Origin: Bradyrhizobium sp. CB1015
GTDB lineage: Bacteria > Pseudomonadota > Alphaproteobacteria > Rhizobiales > Xanthobacteraceae
Assembly (NCBI RefSeq): GCF_025200925.1
Contig: NZ_CP104174.1
Coordinates: 3,906,001 to 3,970,000, forward strand
DNA: 64,000 bases
Reading direction: 5' to 3'
Each line of letters begins with the position of its first letter. Position 1 is the first letter of the stretch. The translations under genes and the position numbers were made by a program. Below are positions 42,599-51,737 of the stretch, in pieces. The notes under the pieces were generated by a model, which was not told where the DNA came from, did no database searches, and saw only the letters and a program-made list of their open reading frames with translations.

Positions 42599-44287
42599 AT
42601 GTTTCGTGGCGGCAAGACCCTGGTGGCGCTGGCGCTCTTGATGGCGACTTCGGTCGCTGCAACGGCGCAGACCACAACGACACCTGCAGCGCCGGCGCCG
42701 CAGGCGCAGCCCGCCAGTACGCCTGTGCCGGCGGCCGAGCTCTTGAAGCCCGAGCAGCTCGAGGCCCTCGTCGCGCCGATCGCGCTTTATCCCGACGAGT
42801 TGCTCGCCAATGTACTGGCCGCCTCGACCTATCCGCTGGAAGTGGTGCAGGCCGACCGCTGGCTGAAGGAGCGCAAGAGCCTGAAAGGCGATGCGCTGAA
42901 GACGGAAGTGGAGAAGCAGGGCTGGGACGATAGCGTCAAGGCGCTGGCCAGCACCGCCGATGTCCTCGCGATGATGAGCGAGCAGCTCGACTGGACCAAG
43001 AAGCTGGGCGATGCCTTTCTTGCGCAGCAGCCCGACGTGATGGACGCGATCCAGCGTCTGCGCAACAGGGCCTATGACAATAAGAAGCTCGTCACCACCA
43101 AGCAGCAGAAGGTCAGCGTCCAGTCTCAGGAAGGCAAGCAGGTCGTCCTGATCCAGCAGGCCGATCCCGCGGCGATGTACGTGCCGTATTACGACCCCGC
43201 GACGGTCTACGGCAGCTGGCCATATGCGGAATATCCGCCGTATTATTGGGGCTACCCGTCCTATATCGGCGCGGGCATGGTCGCCGCCGGCATCGCCTTC
43301 GGCACGGCCTGGGCGATCGGACGCTGGGGCAATTACTGGGGTGGCGGCTTCAACTGGGGCAACCGCAACGTCTATGTCAACCATCGCACCACGAACATCG
43401 GCAATGGCTGGCAGCACAATCCGGCGCATCGCGGCGGTGTGCGCTACAGCAACAGCAATGTTCAGCAGCGCTTCGGCAACAACAATCTGAAGGCCGGCGT
43501 GTCGGACCGGATGGATTTCCGTGGCCGCGACGGCAACCAGGTGCTGCGCCCCAATCAGGGTGCCGGGGACCGGGCGGGAGACCGCGCGGGTGATCGCGGC
43601 GGTCCAGGTGATCGTGCGGGCGATCGCGCCGGCAATCGCGGCGACCGTCCGGGCGCAGGCGATCGCCCCAGCGCAGGGACGCGCGACCGGCCTGGCGGCG
43701 GCGATCGTGCCGGTGCCGGCGATCGTGCCAAGGGTGCTGCCAAGGGTGCTGCCAAGGGCGGCGGCGATCGCGCCAAGGCTGCGAACCGCGCCGGCGGCGG
43801 TGCGGCCAGTCGTGGCGGCGGCAACCGCGGCGGTGCCATGAACGTTTCCTCCGGCCGCTCGGCTGCCGCAGCATCCGCGCGCGGCCGCAGCAGCATGGCC
43901 AGCATGCCGCGCGGTGGCGGCGGCGGACCAAGCTTTGCCGGCCGCGGCGGCGGTGGCGGAATGGCGATGCGTGGCGGAGGTGGCGGAGGCGGCTTCCGCG
44001 GCGGTGGCGGCGGTGGCCGGCGCTCGGATATCGCGCTGAAGCATGATGTCGTCCTGCTCGGTCATCTCTCGAGCGGCCTTGGCTATTATCGGTTCAGCTA
44101 TATCGGCAGCGACAAGGCCTATGTCGGCGTGATGGCGCAGGAGGTCGAGCAGGTGATGCCCGATGCCGTGACCCGCGGCAGCGACGGCTATCTGCGCGTC
44201 CATTACGAAAAACTGGGGCTGACGTTCCGCACCTATCGCGACTGGCTCGCCGGCGGCGCGAAGATTCCTGCGGAGGTGATGCCATGA
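42599..44287 (+). CDS. Exported DUF3300 protein with C-terminal S74-type chaperone domain
   Basis: A 562-residue protein in four parts. There is a signal peptide (about 1-23). A DUF3300 domain follows (about 45-300, with LVAPIALYPDELLANVLAASTYPLEVV). A low-complexity tract spans about 320-475, made of GDRAG/AGDR, KGAAKGA and poly-glycine runs. Last comes a domain from S476 that reads SDIALKHDVVLLG, YYRFSYIG and VGVMAQEVEQVMPDAV, which is the peptidase S74/intramolecular chaperone pattern. S74 domains usually fold trimeric phage tail fibres or adhesins and then cut themselves off. The start has a GAGGGAGG site 5 bases upstream. It overlaps the DUF2950 gene by 4 bases. Probably envelope or surface located. 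Confidence 0.83.
   Translation: MFRGGKTLVALALLMATSVAATAQTTTTPAAPAPQAQPASTPVPAAELLKPEQLEALVAPIALYPDELLANVLAASTYPLEVVQADRWLKERKSLKGDALKTEVEKQGWDDSVKALASTADVLAMMSEQLDWTKKLGDAFLAQQPDVMDAIQRLRNRAYDNKKLVTTKQQKVSVQSQEGKQVVLIQQADPAAMYVPYYDPATVYGSWPYAEYPPYYWGYPSYIGAGMVAAGIAFGTAWAIGRWGNYWGGGFNWGNRNVYVNHRTTNIGNGWQHNPAHRGGVRYSNSNVQQRFGNNNLKAGVSDRMDFRGRDGNQVLRPNQGAGDRAGDRAGDRGGPGDRAGDRAGNRGDRPGAGDRPSAGTRDRPGGGDRAGAGDRAKGAAKGAAKGGGDRAKAANRAGGGAASRGGGNRGGAMNVSSGRSAAAASARGRSSMASMPRGGGGGPSFAGRGGGGGMAMRGGGGGGGFRGGGGGGRRSDIALKHDVVLLGHLSSGLGYYRFSYIGSDKAYVGVMAQEVEQVMPDAVTRGSDGYLRVHYEKLGLTFRTYRDWLAGGAKIPAEVMP
43563..44020 (+). repeat. In-frame low-complexity repeat tract
   Basis: Imperfect tandem units coding GDRA/GDRP, then a direct repeat of AAGGGTGCTGCC, then glycine-rich GGCGG runs. 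All are in frame within the DUF3300-S74 gene. Likely a flexible linker whose length could vary between strains. Confidence 0.75.
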
Positions 44288-45201
44288 CTGGTCTGAGATC
44301 GTTTGGCCGTGCGCTGCTGCCCGGCATCGTCGCGCTCGCGCTGCTCGGATCGGCCTCTCTGGCGCAGGAATCCTACAAGACACCGGAAGAGGCCGCCTCT
44401 GCGCTTGCCGCCGCGGTCAAGAGCGGCCCGAAAGACATTTTGAAAGTGCTCGGCAGGAACGCGGAGGACATCGTGTCGTCCGGCGACGAGGTTGCCGACA
44501 ACGACATTCGGGCGCGCTTCACCGCGATGTACGACGCCAAGCACGGCATCAAGGCGGAGGGCAACAAGACTGCCACCTTGATCCTCGGGCCGGAGGACTT
44601 CCCGTTCCCAATTCCGCTGGTCAACACCAGGACGGGCTGGGCGTTCGACACCGACGAGGGACGCATCGAGGTGCTGCGCCGTCGCATCGGCCGCAACGAG
44701 CTCGACGCGATCCAGACCGCGCTCGCCTTCGTCGACGCGCAAAACGAATATGCCGAGAAGGACCGCGGTGAGGGCGTCGGCGTCTACGCGCAGCGCATCG
44801 TCTCCTCGCCCGGCAAGAAGGACGGCCTGTTCTGGCGCGACGACAGCGATCCGAGCCCGCTCGGTGCGCTCGCGGCCGAAGCCTCGAAGGAGGGCTATCG
44901 CGGCGGTGACGTCGGACCTGAACCTTATCACGGCTATTACTTCCGGATTCTCAAAGGGCAGGGGCGGGACGCGCGAGGGGGTGCGCTCGACTATGTCGTC
45001 AAGGGCAAGATGATCGGCGGCTTCGCCCTGATCGCCTGGCCGGCGGAATATGGCAATTCGGGCGTCATGACCTTCCTCGTCAATCATGACGGCGTCGTCT
45101 ACCAGAAGGATCTCGGCAAGCGCACCGAGTTCATCGCGCAGCGCATCACGCTGTTCGATCCCGACCAGACCTGGAAGAAGGTCGATGCCGCAAAACCCTG
45201 A
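44284..45201 (+). CDS. DUF2950 family exported protein
   Basis: A 305-residue protein with a signal peptide ending near SASLAQES and the DUF2950 pattern: YKTPEEAASALAAAVKSGP, LFWRDDSDPSPLGALAAEA and EPYHGYYFRILKGQG. The family often lies beside DUF3300, as here, but its function is unknown. It is coupled to the DUF3300-S74 gene by an ATGA overlap, and the next gene starts inside its 3' end, so the three products are probably made together. Confidence 0.87.
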   Translation: MTGLRSFGRALLPGIVALALLGSASLAQESYKTPEEAASALAAAVKSGPKDILKVLGRNAEDIVSSGDEVADNDIRARFTAMYDAKHGIKAEGNKTATLILGPEDFPFPIPLVNTRTGWAFDTDEGRIEVLRRRIGRNELDAIQTALAFVDAQNEYAEKDRGEGVGVYAQRIVSSPGKKDGLFWRDDSDPSPLGALAAEASKEGYRGGDVGPEPYHGYYFRILKGQGRDARGGALDYVVKGKMIGGFALIAWPAEYGNSGVMTFLVNHDGVVYQKDLGKRTEFIAQRITLFDPDQTWKKVDAAKP

Positions 45202-45649
45202 GCGGCGAGCGCGCCGGCGCGCATTTCGCCTGATCGCGCTGCTTCTGCTTGCACTCGGGCTGACCGCGCCGGCGACGCAGTCCTTCGCGCAAGCCGCCGG
45301 TCAAGTCCGGGTCAAAATCGTCAAGGCAGGCCTCCTGGTCGGCGGTGGCGCCGGCAGCGGGGTGTTGACCTACCGGGGCAAGACCTATCCCTTCAAGGTC
45401 AGCGGTCTGAGTTTCGGCATCACGGTCGGCGCAACTTTCGGCCGTCTCGACGGCTGGGCATCCGGCATCCGGGAGGTCGGTGACTTCGCCGGCACCTACA
45501 GTTCCGTCGGCGGCGGCTTTGCGCTGGTCGGCGGTGCCAACGGTGTGCACCTCCGCAACGAAAAGGGCGTCACGATGGTGTTGCAAGGCCCGAAGGCGGG
45601 ACTCGAGCTGGCGGCCAATATCAGTCAGATCACGATCGCTTTGAGGTGA
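45185..45649 (+). CDS. Small exported glycine-rich protein (paralogue of 36095-36535)
   Basis: A 154-residue protein with an arginine-rich N-terminus and a signal peptide (FRLIALLLLALGLTAPATQS). The mature domain shares VKAGLLVGGGAGSGVLTYRG, YPFKVSGLSFG and DFAGTYSSVGGG with the protein at 36095-36535. It overlaps the DUF2950 gene by 17 bases. Presence of one copy in the decarboxylase unit and one here, both behind FixK boxes, suggests a shared envelope role. Family not firmly identified. Confidence 0.72.
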   Translation: MPQNPERRARRRAFRLIALLLLALGLTAPATQSFAQAAGQVRVKIVKAGLLVGGGAGSGVLTYRGKTYPFKVSGLSFGITVGATFGRLDGWASGIREVGDFAGTYSSVGGGFALVGGANGVHLRNEKGVTMVLQGPKAGLELAANISQITIALR

Positions 45650-45652
45650 GGC

Positions 45653-46189
45653 TCAAGCCGGGCGCGCGGATCCAAGCGGGAGCGACAGGTGGACCGTCCT
45701 CGGATCGTCACTCCGCGCAAGCTTGAAGCCCGCCTTCGCGAACACGCTTCGCATGGGCGAATTGTCGGACAGAACCTCGGCCGTGAGTTCTCGTACGCCT
45801 TGGGCGCGCGCGATGTCTGTCAGGTGCCGCAACAATAGGGAGCCCACGCCGCGACCTTGCCAGGCATCCACCACGACGAAGGCCATCTCGGCCTGACCGG
45901 GCTCGACGACAACGTACCGGCCGCCGCCGATAATGGCGTCTCGACCCTGTTCTTCGGCGAGAGCCGCCAGCGCAACGTGATTGACGAAATCCACGTCCAT
46001 GAAGTAGGCCCGCTCCTTCTCCGAGAAATGCCGTTTCAAAATGAAGAACCGGCTCTGCAGCGATTGCGGCCCGGTACGCGCGATGGCAGTGAGCATATCC
46101 GCCTCGTCGCTGGCGTGAAGCGCGCGGATCTGGATCGGAGTGCCGTCCTTCAGGACGGTTTGCACACTGTAAGTTGCAGCTTGTGACAT
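45653..46189 (-). CDS. GNAT family N-acetyltransferase
   Basis: A 178-residue GNAT protein. The acetyl-CoA loop (motif A) reads VVVDAWQGRGVGSLLLRHL, near residue 110, and the C-terminal part holds NSPMRSVFAKAGFKL. The region SRFFILKRHFSEKERAYFMDVDFVNHVAL resembles the GNAT domain found in acetyltransferases fused to acyl-CoA synthetases (Pat-like), so it could acetylate metabolic enzymes. It is divergent from the DUF3141-pta-ackA-fabI operon, whose FixK box could also act leftward. It converges with the exported-protein gene at a 3-base gap. Confidence 0.85.
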   Translation of the reverse strand: MSQAATYSVQTVLKDGTPIQIRALHASDEADMLTAIARTGPQSLQSRFFILKRHFSEKERAYFMDVDFVNHVALAALAEEQGRDAIIGGGRYVVVEPGQAEMAFVVVDAWQGRGVGSLLLRHLTDIARAQGVRELTAEVLSDNSPMRSVFAKAGFKLARSDDPRTVHLSLPLGSARPA

Positions 46190-46273
46190 GTCGATGTCGC
46201 TCGTCCAAAACCGTCCAGCCGCGTCTCATGCCCTATGATGCAGGATAAACGCCTCCCAAGCGTGCAGATCATC

Positions 46274-46287
46274 TTGACCTAGATCAA
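46274..46287. promoter_or_regulatory. FixK/FNR box upstream of DUF3141-pta-ackA-fabI operon
   Basis: TTGACCTAGATCAA. Class II spacing predicts a start near 46322, 19 bases before the ATG at 46341; the leader holds GGAGAGG. Leftward, a start near 46239 would leave 50 bases to the GNAT gene. Confidence 0.85.
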
Positions 46288-46340
46288 CGTTCGTCCTCGC
46301 CCAGCGCCGTCAATTGGAAGGCGACGGAGAGGTCGAGAAC

Positions 46341-48569
46341 ATGGCCATGGACAAGTTACAAATTCCGGGCGGTCCCATGTCGGGGCTGGTCGCCTCGGCA
46401 GTCGAATACCTGGTCGATGCGGGACAGCGCAGTGTCCTGTTCCTGGATATCATGCGCCGGCGCGGGGATCAGTACAGGGAGCATGTCGCGCAAACCGCGC
46501 CGCATGTTTTGCAATATGCGGCCGAATTGATCATGGACGGGCGCCAGTTCGCCGAACCCGTCAATTACGCGCTGGTGCGCATCGTTCCGCCCGAAAACGT
46601 CGAGATCGACACGAACCGGCGGCCGTTCGTCGTGGTCGATCCGCGTGCGGGCCACGGCCCCGGCATCGGCGGCTTCAAGGCGGACAGCGAGATCGGTGTG
46701 GCGATGAAGGCAGGCCATCCCTGCTACTTCATCGGATTCCTGCCGGATCCGATGCCCGGTCAGACCATCGAGCGCATCGCGCGTGCCGAAGCCATTTTCA
46801 TCGAAAAGGTCATGAGCCTTCACCCAGATGCCGACGGCAAGCCGTGCGTGATCGGCAATTGCCAGGCCGGATGGGCCGTCATGATCCTGGCCTCGCTGCG
46901 TCCCGAACTGTTCGGTCCGCTGATCATCGCCGGCGCGCCGCTGGCCTATTGGGCCGGCGTCCACGGAAAATATCCGATGCGCTACTCGGGCGGGCTCTTG
47001 GGCGGAAGCTGGTTGACGGCGCTGACGTCTGATCTCGGCGCCGGCAAGTTCGATGGTGCATGGCTGGTGCAGAACTTCGAGAACCAGAACCCGTCGAATA
47101 CGCTCTGGACCAAGCAGTACAACGTCTATTCCAAGGTCGACACCGAGGCAGAGCGATACCTTGAATTCGAGCGTTGGTGGGGCGGCCACGTCAACCTGAA
47201 CGCCGAGGAGATTCAGTTCATCGTCGATGAGCTGTTCGTCGGCAACAACCTCGCAGCCGGCAACATCGAAATGTCCGATGGCCGGAAGGTTGATCTTCGT
47301 AACATCAGATCTCCGATCGTGGTGTTCTGCTCGGAGGGCGACAACATCACGCCGCCGCAGCAGGCGCTGCATTGGATCCTCGATTGCTATGCCGATGTCG
47401 ATGAGATCAGGGCCTATGGCCAGACCATCGTCTACACCGTGCACAAGAGCATCGGCCACCTCGGCATCTTCGTCTCCGGCGGCGTTGCCAAGAAGGAGCA
47501 TGCGGAATTTTCCAGCAACATCGACCTCATCGACGTTCTGCCGCCCGGGCTCTATGAAGCGACATTCGAGGCGAAGGATGAGGAAACCGCAAGTTCGGAT
47601 CTGGTCGTCGGCCAGTGGGTGATGCGCTGCGAAGCGCGGACGCTCGACGACATCCGCGCCATGGGCGGCAATTCGCCCGAGGACGAGCGACGCTTTGCCA
47701 CGGCCAAGCGGATCTCGGAAATCAACCTGGCGGCCTATCAGAAATTCGTCCAGCCGTGGCTCAAGCGCATGGTGATGCCACAGATGGCGGAATGGGCTCA
47801 CAACATGCATCCGCTGCGGCTGCAATACGAGCTGTTCAGCAGCCAGAATCCTTACATGGCGACGGTGAAATCATTGGCCGAGAAGGCCGCCGAGGAGCGC
47901 AAGCCGGTCGCTGCGGACAATCCGTTCCTGGCGTTTCAGGAGCAGATCTCGAAGCAGGTCGTTCACGCCCTCGACAGCTGGCGCGATTCACAGGAGGCGC
48001 TCAGCGAAGCGATGTTCCTCAGCGTCTACGGGTCCCCGGCGCTCCAGGCGGCGGTCGGGATCGATCCGACGTCCACACCGTCCCGCCGGCGTGAGATGTC
48101 CGCCGAGCATCGCGCCATGCTCGAGAAGCGCATCGCCGAGCTGAAGTCGCGGATCGGTGAGGGCGGCCTCCGTGAAGCGGCGTTGCGCGCTTTGCTCTAT
48201 GTCGGCTCGGCACGGGGAATGGTGGATGAACGCAGCATCGAGGCTCTGCGCCAGGTCCGCCGGGAACATGGCGGCGCACGCATGTCTCTTGCCGAGTTCA
48301 AGATGCTGGTACGCGAGCAGTTCTTCATGCTGCTGCTCGATCGAGAAGGGGCGCTCGCCGCAATCCCGAAATTGCTGCCTGACGACATGAACGCTCGTCG
48401 CGCAGCATTTCAAGCGATCGAACAGGTGCTGTCGGCCAGTGCAGACGTCACGGGCGAGCGTGCAAACCGGCTGCGGCAGATCGCTGGCCTGTTTGGCCTC
48501 GACACTGCGGACGGTGCCGAAAGGGCGTCGAACGTAGCCCCTTTCGATCCCAAGGCGAAGGCGTCGTAG
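46341..48569 (+). CDS. DUF3141 family protein (PHA synthase-like alpha/beta hydrolase)
   Basis: A 742-residue cytoplasmic protein. The central part (about 95-390) is an alpha/beta hydrolase fold related to class III PHA synthases; the nucleophile elbow reads GNCQAG with Cys174, and a C-terminal His is in SIGHLGIF. The later 350 residues are helical and belong to DUF3141. The start at 46341 fits the FixK-box leader; an upstream in-frame ATG at 46314 would lie before the predicted transcript start. It heads an operon with phosphotransacetylase, acetate kinase and FabI, suggesting a role in making, moving or breaking hydroxyacyl polymers or thioesters. Confidence 0.85.
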   Translation: MAMDKLQIPGGPMSGLVASAVEYLVDAGQRSVLFLDIMRRRGDQYREHVAQTAPHVLQYAAELIMDGRQFAEPVNYALVRIVPPENVEIDTNRRPFVVVDPRAGHGPGIGGFKADSEIGVAMKAGHPCYFIGFLPDPMPGQTIERIARAEAIFIEKVMSLHPDADGKPCVIGNCQAGWAVMILASLRPELFGPLIIAGAPLAYWAGVHGKYPMRYSGGLLGGSWLTALTSDLGAGKFDGAWLVQNFENQNPSNTLWTKQYNVYSKVDTEAERYLEFERWWGGHVNLNAEEIQFIVDELFVGNNLAAGNIEMSDGRKVDLRNIRSPIVVFCSEGDNITPPQQALHWILDCYADVDEIRAYGQTIVYTVHKSIGHLGIFVSGGVAKKEHAEFSSNIDLIDVLPPGLYEATFEAKDEETASSDLVVGQWVMRCEARTLDDIRAMGGNSPEDERRFATAKRISEINLAAYQKFVQPWLKRMVMPQMAEWAHNMHPLRLQYELFSSQNPYMATVKSLAEKAAEERKPVAADNPFLAFQEQISKQVVHALDSWRDSQEALSEAMFLSVYGSPALQAAVGIDPTSTPSRRREMSAEHRAMLEKRIAELKSRIGEGGLREAALRALLYVGSARGMVDERSIEALRQVRREHGGARMSLAEFKMLVREQFFMLLLDREGALAAIPKLLPDDMNARRAAFQAIEQVLSASADVTGERANRLRQIAGLFGLDTADGAERASNVAPFDPKAKAS

Positions 48570-48598
48570 CGCGAGTTGTAAGGATCGGGAGCGACATC

Positions 48599-49558
48599 AT
48601 GTCAGATGCGACGGCCACAAAGTCTCCCAGCAAGTATGATCGCCTGATCGCCGCGGCCAAGGCAATCCCGCCGACGCCGACCGTCGTCGTGCATCCATGC
48701 GATGAGACATCCTTGCGAGGCGCCGTCGACAGCGCGTCCGCCGCCATCATCCGGCCGCTCCTGGTCGGGCCGGAGCGCAAGATCAGGGATACGGCTGCCA
48801 GGTTCGGCCTGGACATCTCGGGTTATGAGATCGTGGATGCCGCGCACAGCGACGATGCCGCCGCGAAGGGCGTCGAATTGATCCATGCCGCGCGCGGCGA
48901 ACTGCTCATGAAGGGCAGCCTTCACACCGACGAGCTGATGCGGGCCGTCACGGGCAAGGTCGGGGGATTGCGGACCGATCGGCGCATCAGCCACGTGTTC
49001 GTCATGGATGTGCCGGCCTACGCCGAGACGATCTTCGTCACTGACGCCGCCATCAACATCTTCCCCGATCTGGATGCCAAGCGGGACATCATTCAGAACG
49101 CGATCGACCTCTACAATCAGGCGGGCTTCGGCAAGTCGCCGCGGGTGGCCATCCTTTCCGCAGTCGAAACGGTCACGTCGAAAATTCCGTCCACCATCGA
49201 GGCCGCGGCGCTCTGCAAGATGGCGGATCGCGGCCAGATCACAGGCGGCGTGCTGGACGGGCCGCTGGCTTTCGACAACGCGATCGACCTCGAATCGGCG
49301 CGGATCAAGGGCATCAAGTCCGAAGTGGCCGGCCGCGCTCAGATCCTGGTCGTGCCCGACCTCGAAGCGGGCAACATGCTGGCCAAGAACCTCGCCTATT
49401 TCGCCAAGGCCGACGGCGCCGGCATTGTGCTCGGCGCGCGCGTCCCCGTCGTCCTGACCTCACGTGCGGACAGCCCAAGAGCGCGGATGGCGTCCTGCGC
49501 GGTTGCTGCACTTTATGCTCACGCGCGGCGCCAGAAGGCGCCGACAGTCGCGGCGTGA
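48599..49558 (+). CDS. Phosphate acetyl/butyryltransferase
   Basis: A 319-residue phosphotransacylase of the Pta/Ptb family that converts acyl-CoA and phosphate to acyl phosphate and CoA. Typical stretches are [38 protein letters not shown] and [15 protein letters not shown]. Related alphaproteobacterial proteins are often fused to an N-terminal MaoC domain; here that domain is absent, and a separate MaoC gene lies at 51738. The stop overlaps a GTG and is 5 bases from the ATG of the acetate kinase gene. Confidence 0.9.
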   Translation: MSDATATKSPSKYDRLIAAAKAIPPTPTVVVHPCDETSLRGAVDSASAAIIRPLLVGPERKIRDTAARFGLDISGYEIVDAAHSDDAAAKGVELIHAARGELLMKGSLHTDELMRAVTGKVGGLRTDRRISHVFVMDVPAYAETIFVTDAAINIFPDLDAKRDIIQNAIDLYNQAGFGKSPRVAILSAVETVTSKIPSTIEAAALCKMADRGQITGGVLDGPLAFDNAIDLESARIKGIKSEVAGRAQILVVPDLEAGNMLAKNLAYFAKADGAGIVLGARVPVVLTSRADSPRARMASCAVAALYAHARRQKAPTVAA

Positions 49559-49563
49559 CCGCC

Positions 49564-50778
49564 ATGGACAGCATCCTCGTCGTCAACGCCGGCTCGTCGA
49601 GCGTCAAGTTCCAGGTCTTTGCGGTCGAGGGTGAGGGCGTTCTGCGCCGGCTGATCAAGGGGCAGGTGGACGGCATCGGCAGCCGGCCGCGCTTGCGTGC
49701 AAGCAGGGCAGGCAACGACCCCATGGCGGACCGGGCCTATCCGATCGAGGCCATTCCGGATGTGCCGGCGGCGATGCAAGTCGCGGGGGAATGGCTGCGG
49801 AAGGAGGCTCGTATCCATCCGTTGGCGGTCGGGCATCGTGTCGTCCATGGCGGGCCGGATTATGAGCAGCCGGTTCTCATCGACCATGGCGTGGTGGCAC
49901 GGCTGGAACGCTTCGTCACGCTGGCGCCGCTGCATCAGCCGCACAATCTGGCGCCGATCCGCTCGATCCTGGCCAATTTCCCGACGGTCCCGCAGGTCGC
50001 GTGCTTCGACACCGCGTTTCACCGCACGCACGGTCCGCTGGCCGATCATTACGCCATCCCCCACCAGCTCCACGCCGAAGGTGTGCGGCGCTACGGCTTT
50101 CACGGGCTCTCCTATGAGTACATCTCCAGGACCCTGCCGCAGATCGCGCCAGACATCGCAAAGCGCCGGGTGATTGTCGCCCATCTCGGCAGTGGCGCGT
50201 CGATGTGCGCGATGAAGAATGGGCTGAGCGTCGAGAGCACGATGGGATTCACGGCGCTCGACGGGCTGCCGATGGGCACGCGTCCGGGCCAGCTCGATCC
50301 GGGGGTCGTGCTGTATCTGCTGTCGGAAAAGGGCATGACGGCATCGAAGGTGCAGGATTTTCTCTATCGCGATTGCGGATTGAAGGGGCTTTCCGGGGTC
50401 AGCAACGACATGCGCGAGCTCGAGGCAAGCCTTGATCCGCAAGCGAAGCTGGCGGTGGACTATTTCGTCTATCGCATCGGGCTCAATGCCGGCATGCTGG
50501 CGGCGGCGTTGCAGGGCATCGATGCCTTCGTCTTCACCGCCGGCATCGGCGAGAATTCGAGCGGCATCCGCGCACGTGTGGCGGAGCAGCTCGGCTGGCT
50601 TGGCGTGGCACTCGACCCTGCCGAGAACACGCGCCATTCGCGGCTGATCTCAGCAAAGACGAGTCTCGTTCCGGTCTACGTCGTCCCGACGGACGAGGAG
50701 CTCATGATCGCGCAGCACACGCTGACGCTGTTGATGAACGGCCAATCGCCCAACCCCAGACAAGAGAGGGTGTCATGA
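49564..50778 (+). CDS. ackA: Acetate/propionate kinase
   Basis: A 404-residue ASKHA-fold kinase that makes ATP from acyl phosphate and ADP. Motifs seen: NAGSSSVKF at the N-terminus, [27 protein letters not shown] and [10 protein letters not shown]. With the upstream phosphotransacylase it gives substrate-level ATP. GTG at 49555, overlapping the previous stop, is an alternative coupled start; the ATG at 49564 is preferred as it begins [10 protein letters not shown]. The stop overlaps the FabI start by 4 bases. Confidence 0.93.
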   Translation: MDSILVVNAGSSSVKFQVFAVEGEGVLRRLIKGQVDGIGSRPRLRASRAGNDPMADRAYPIEAIPDVPAAMQVAGEWLRKEARIHPLAVGHRVVHGGPDYEQPVLIDHGVVARLERFVTLAPLHQPHNLAPIRSILANFPTVPQVACFDTAFHRTHGPLADHYAIPHQLHAEGVRRYGFHGLSYEYISRTLPQIAPDIAKRRVIVAHLGSGASMCAMKNGLSVESTMGFTALDGLPMGTRPGQLDPGVVLYLLSEKGMTASKVQDFLYRDCGLKGLSGVSNDMRELEASLDPQAKLAVDYFVYRIGLNAGMLAAALQGIDAFVFTAGIGENSSGIRARVAEQLGWLGVALDPAENTRHSRLISAKTSLVPVYVVPTDEELMIAQHTLTLLMNGQSPNPRQERVS

Positions 50779-51563
50779 TTCCAGTATTTCCGGACAGCAA
50801 GGTCGCTCTGAAGGGGAAAAAGGGCCTCGTCGTAGGCATCGCCAACGACCAGTCGATCGCCTGGGGCTGCGCCAGGGCGTTTCGCGCACTCGGCGCCGAT
50901 CTCGCCGTCACCTATCTGAACGATCGCGCCAAGAAGCACGTCGAGCCGCTGGCGCAGGCGCTCGAAGCGCCGATCTTCCTGCCGCTCGACGTCATGGTCG
51001 AAGGCCAGACCGAGGCGGTCTTCGAGCGGATCAAGTCGGAATGGGGGCAACTCGATTTCCTGCTTCATTCCATCGCGTTCTCGCCGAAGGAGGCGTTGCA
51101 CGGCCGCGTCGTCGATGTCGGCCGCGACGGCTTCCTGAAGACCATGGACGTCTCCTGCTGGTCGTTCCTGCGCATGGCGCATCTTGCCGAACCCCTGATG
51201 AAGAGCGGCGGCACGATGTTCACCATGACCTATTACGGCAGCCAGATGGTGGTGGAGAACTACAACATCATGGGCGTCGCCAAGGCGGCGCTCGAGGCCG
51301 CGGTTCGCTATGCCGCTGCCGAGCTCGGTCCGAAGGGCATCCGCGTGCACGCGATCTCGCCGGGACCGCTTGCCACCCGCGCGGCCTCGGGCATTCCGGA
51401 GTTCGACGAGCTGATGGACAAGGCACAATCCAAGGCGCCCTCGCGCAGCCTCGTCAGCATCGACGATGTCGGCAATGCCACCGCCTTTCTGGCGCTCGAC
51501 GGCGCCAAGCTGATCACCGGTGGCGTGCTCTACATCGACGGCGGCTATCACATCATCGATTGA
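50775..51563 (+). CDS. fabI: Enoyl-ACP reductase FabI
   Basis: A 262-residue short-chain dehydrogenase-type enoyl-ACP reductase. The cofactor loop is [11 protein letters not shown]; the catalytic Tyr and Lys are in YNIMGVAK; C-terminal [13 protein letters not shown] and [14 protein letters not shown] are typical. It uses NADH to reduce enoyl thioesters. As the last gene of an acetate-kinase operon under a FixK box, it may be a second, low-oxygen FabI acting as an electron sink, with the housekeeping copy elsewhere. That is inference. Confidence 0.93.
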   Translation: MIPVFPDSKVALKGKKGLVVGIANDQSIAWGCARAFRALGADLAVTYLNDRAKKHVEPLAQALEAPIFLPLDVMVEGQTEAVFERIKSEWGQLDFLLHSIAFSPKEALHGRVVDVGRDGFLKTMDVSCWSFLRMAHLAEPLMKSGGTMFTMTYYGSQMVVENYNIMGVAKAALEAAVRYAAAELGPKGIRVHAISPGPLATRAASGIPEFDELMDKAQSKAPSRSLVSIDDVGNATAFLALDGAKLITGGVLYIDGGYHIID

Positions 51564-51691
51564 CGCCGCGTTGCCGCCGCGCTGAACAGTCCGGCGACCC
51601 GTGGGCTGATGGTGACATATTGCCAGTTTTTTGCCCGACGGCGCAACCGGCTCCGGGCGAACAGAGGGCGAAACGGAAACCTCAGTCAAAT

Positions 51692-51725
51692 CAGCCCCAT
51701 GGCTACTGTGCATGGGGTTGTTTTT
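51692..51725 (+). terminator. Intrinsic terminator of the DUF3141-pta-ackA-fabI operon
   Basis: CAGCCCCATG pairs with CATGGGGTTG (one G-U pair) around a 9-base loop, and TTTTT follows. It lies about 130 bases after the fabI stop in the gap before the convergent MaoC gene. The rest of the gap holds nothing else I can support. Confidence 0.8.
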
Positions 51726-51737
51726 CGACTTTTTGAT

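Noticed and set aside
43563..44020. Repetitive tract considered as CRISPR or other non-coding array
   Set aside because: Units are short, imperfect, unspaced and in frame within a coding sequence.
42539..44383. 614-codon minus-strand frame opposite the DUF3300-S74 gene
   Set aside because: Produced by the repetitive GC-rich linker; Ala/Thr-rich translation without domains.
51681..51695. TCAGTCAAATCAGC as a degenerate FixK box near fabI
   Set aside because: The left half is not TTGA and the position is in a convergent gap.
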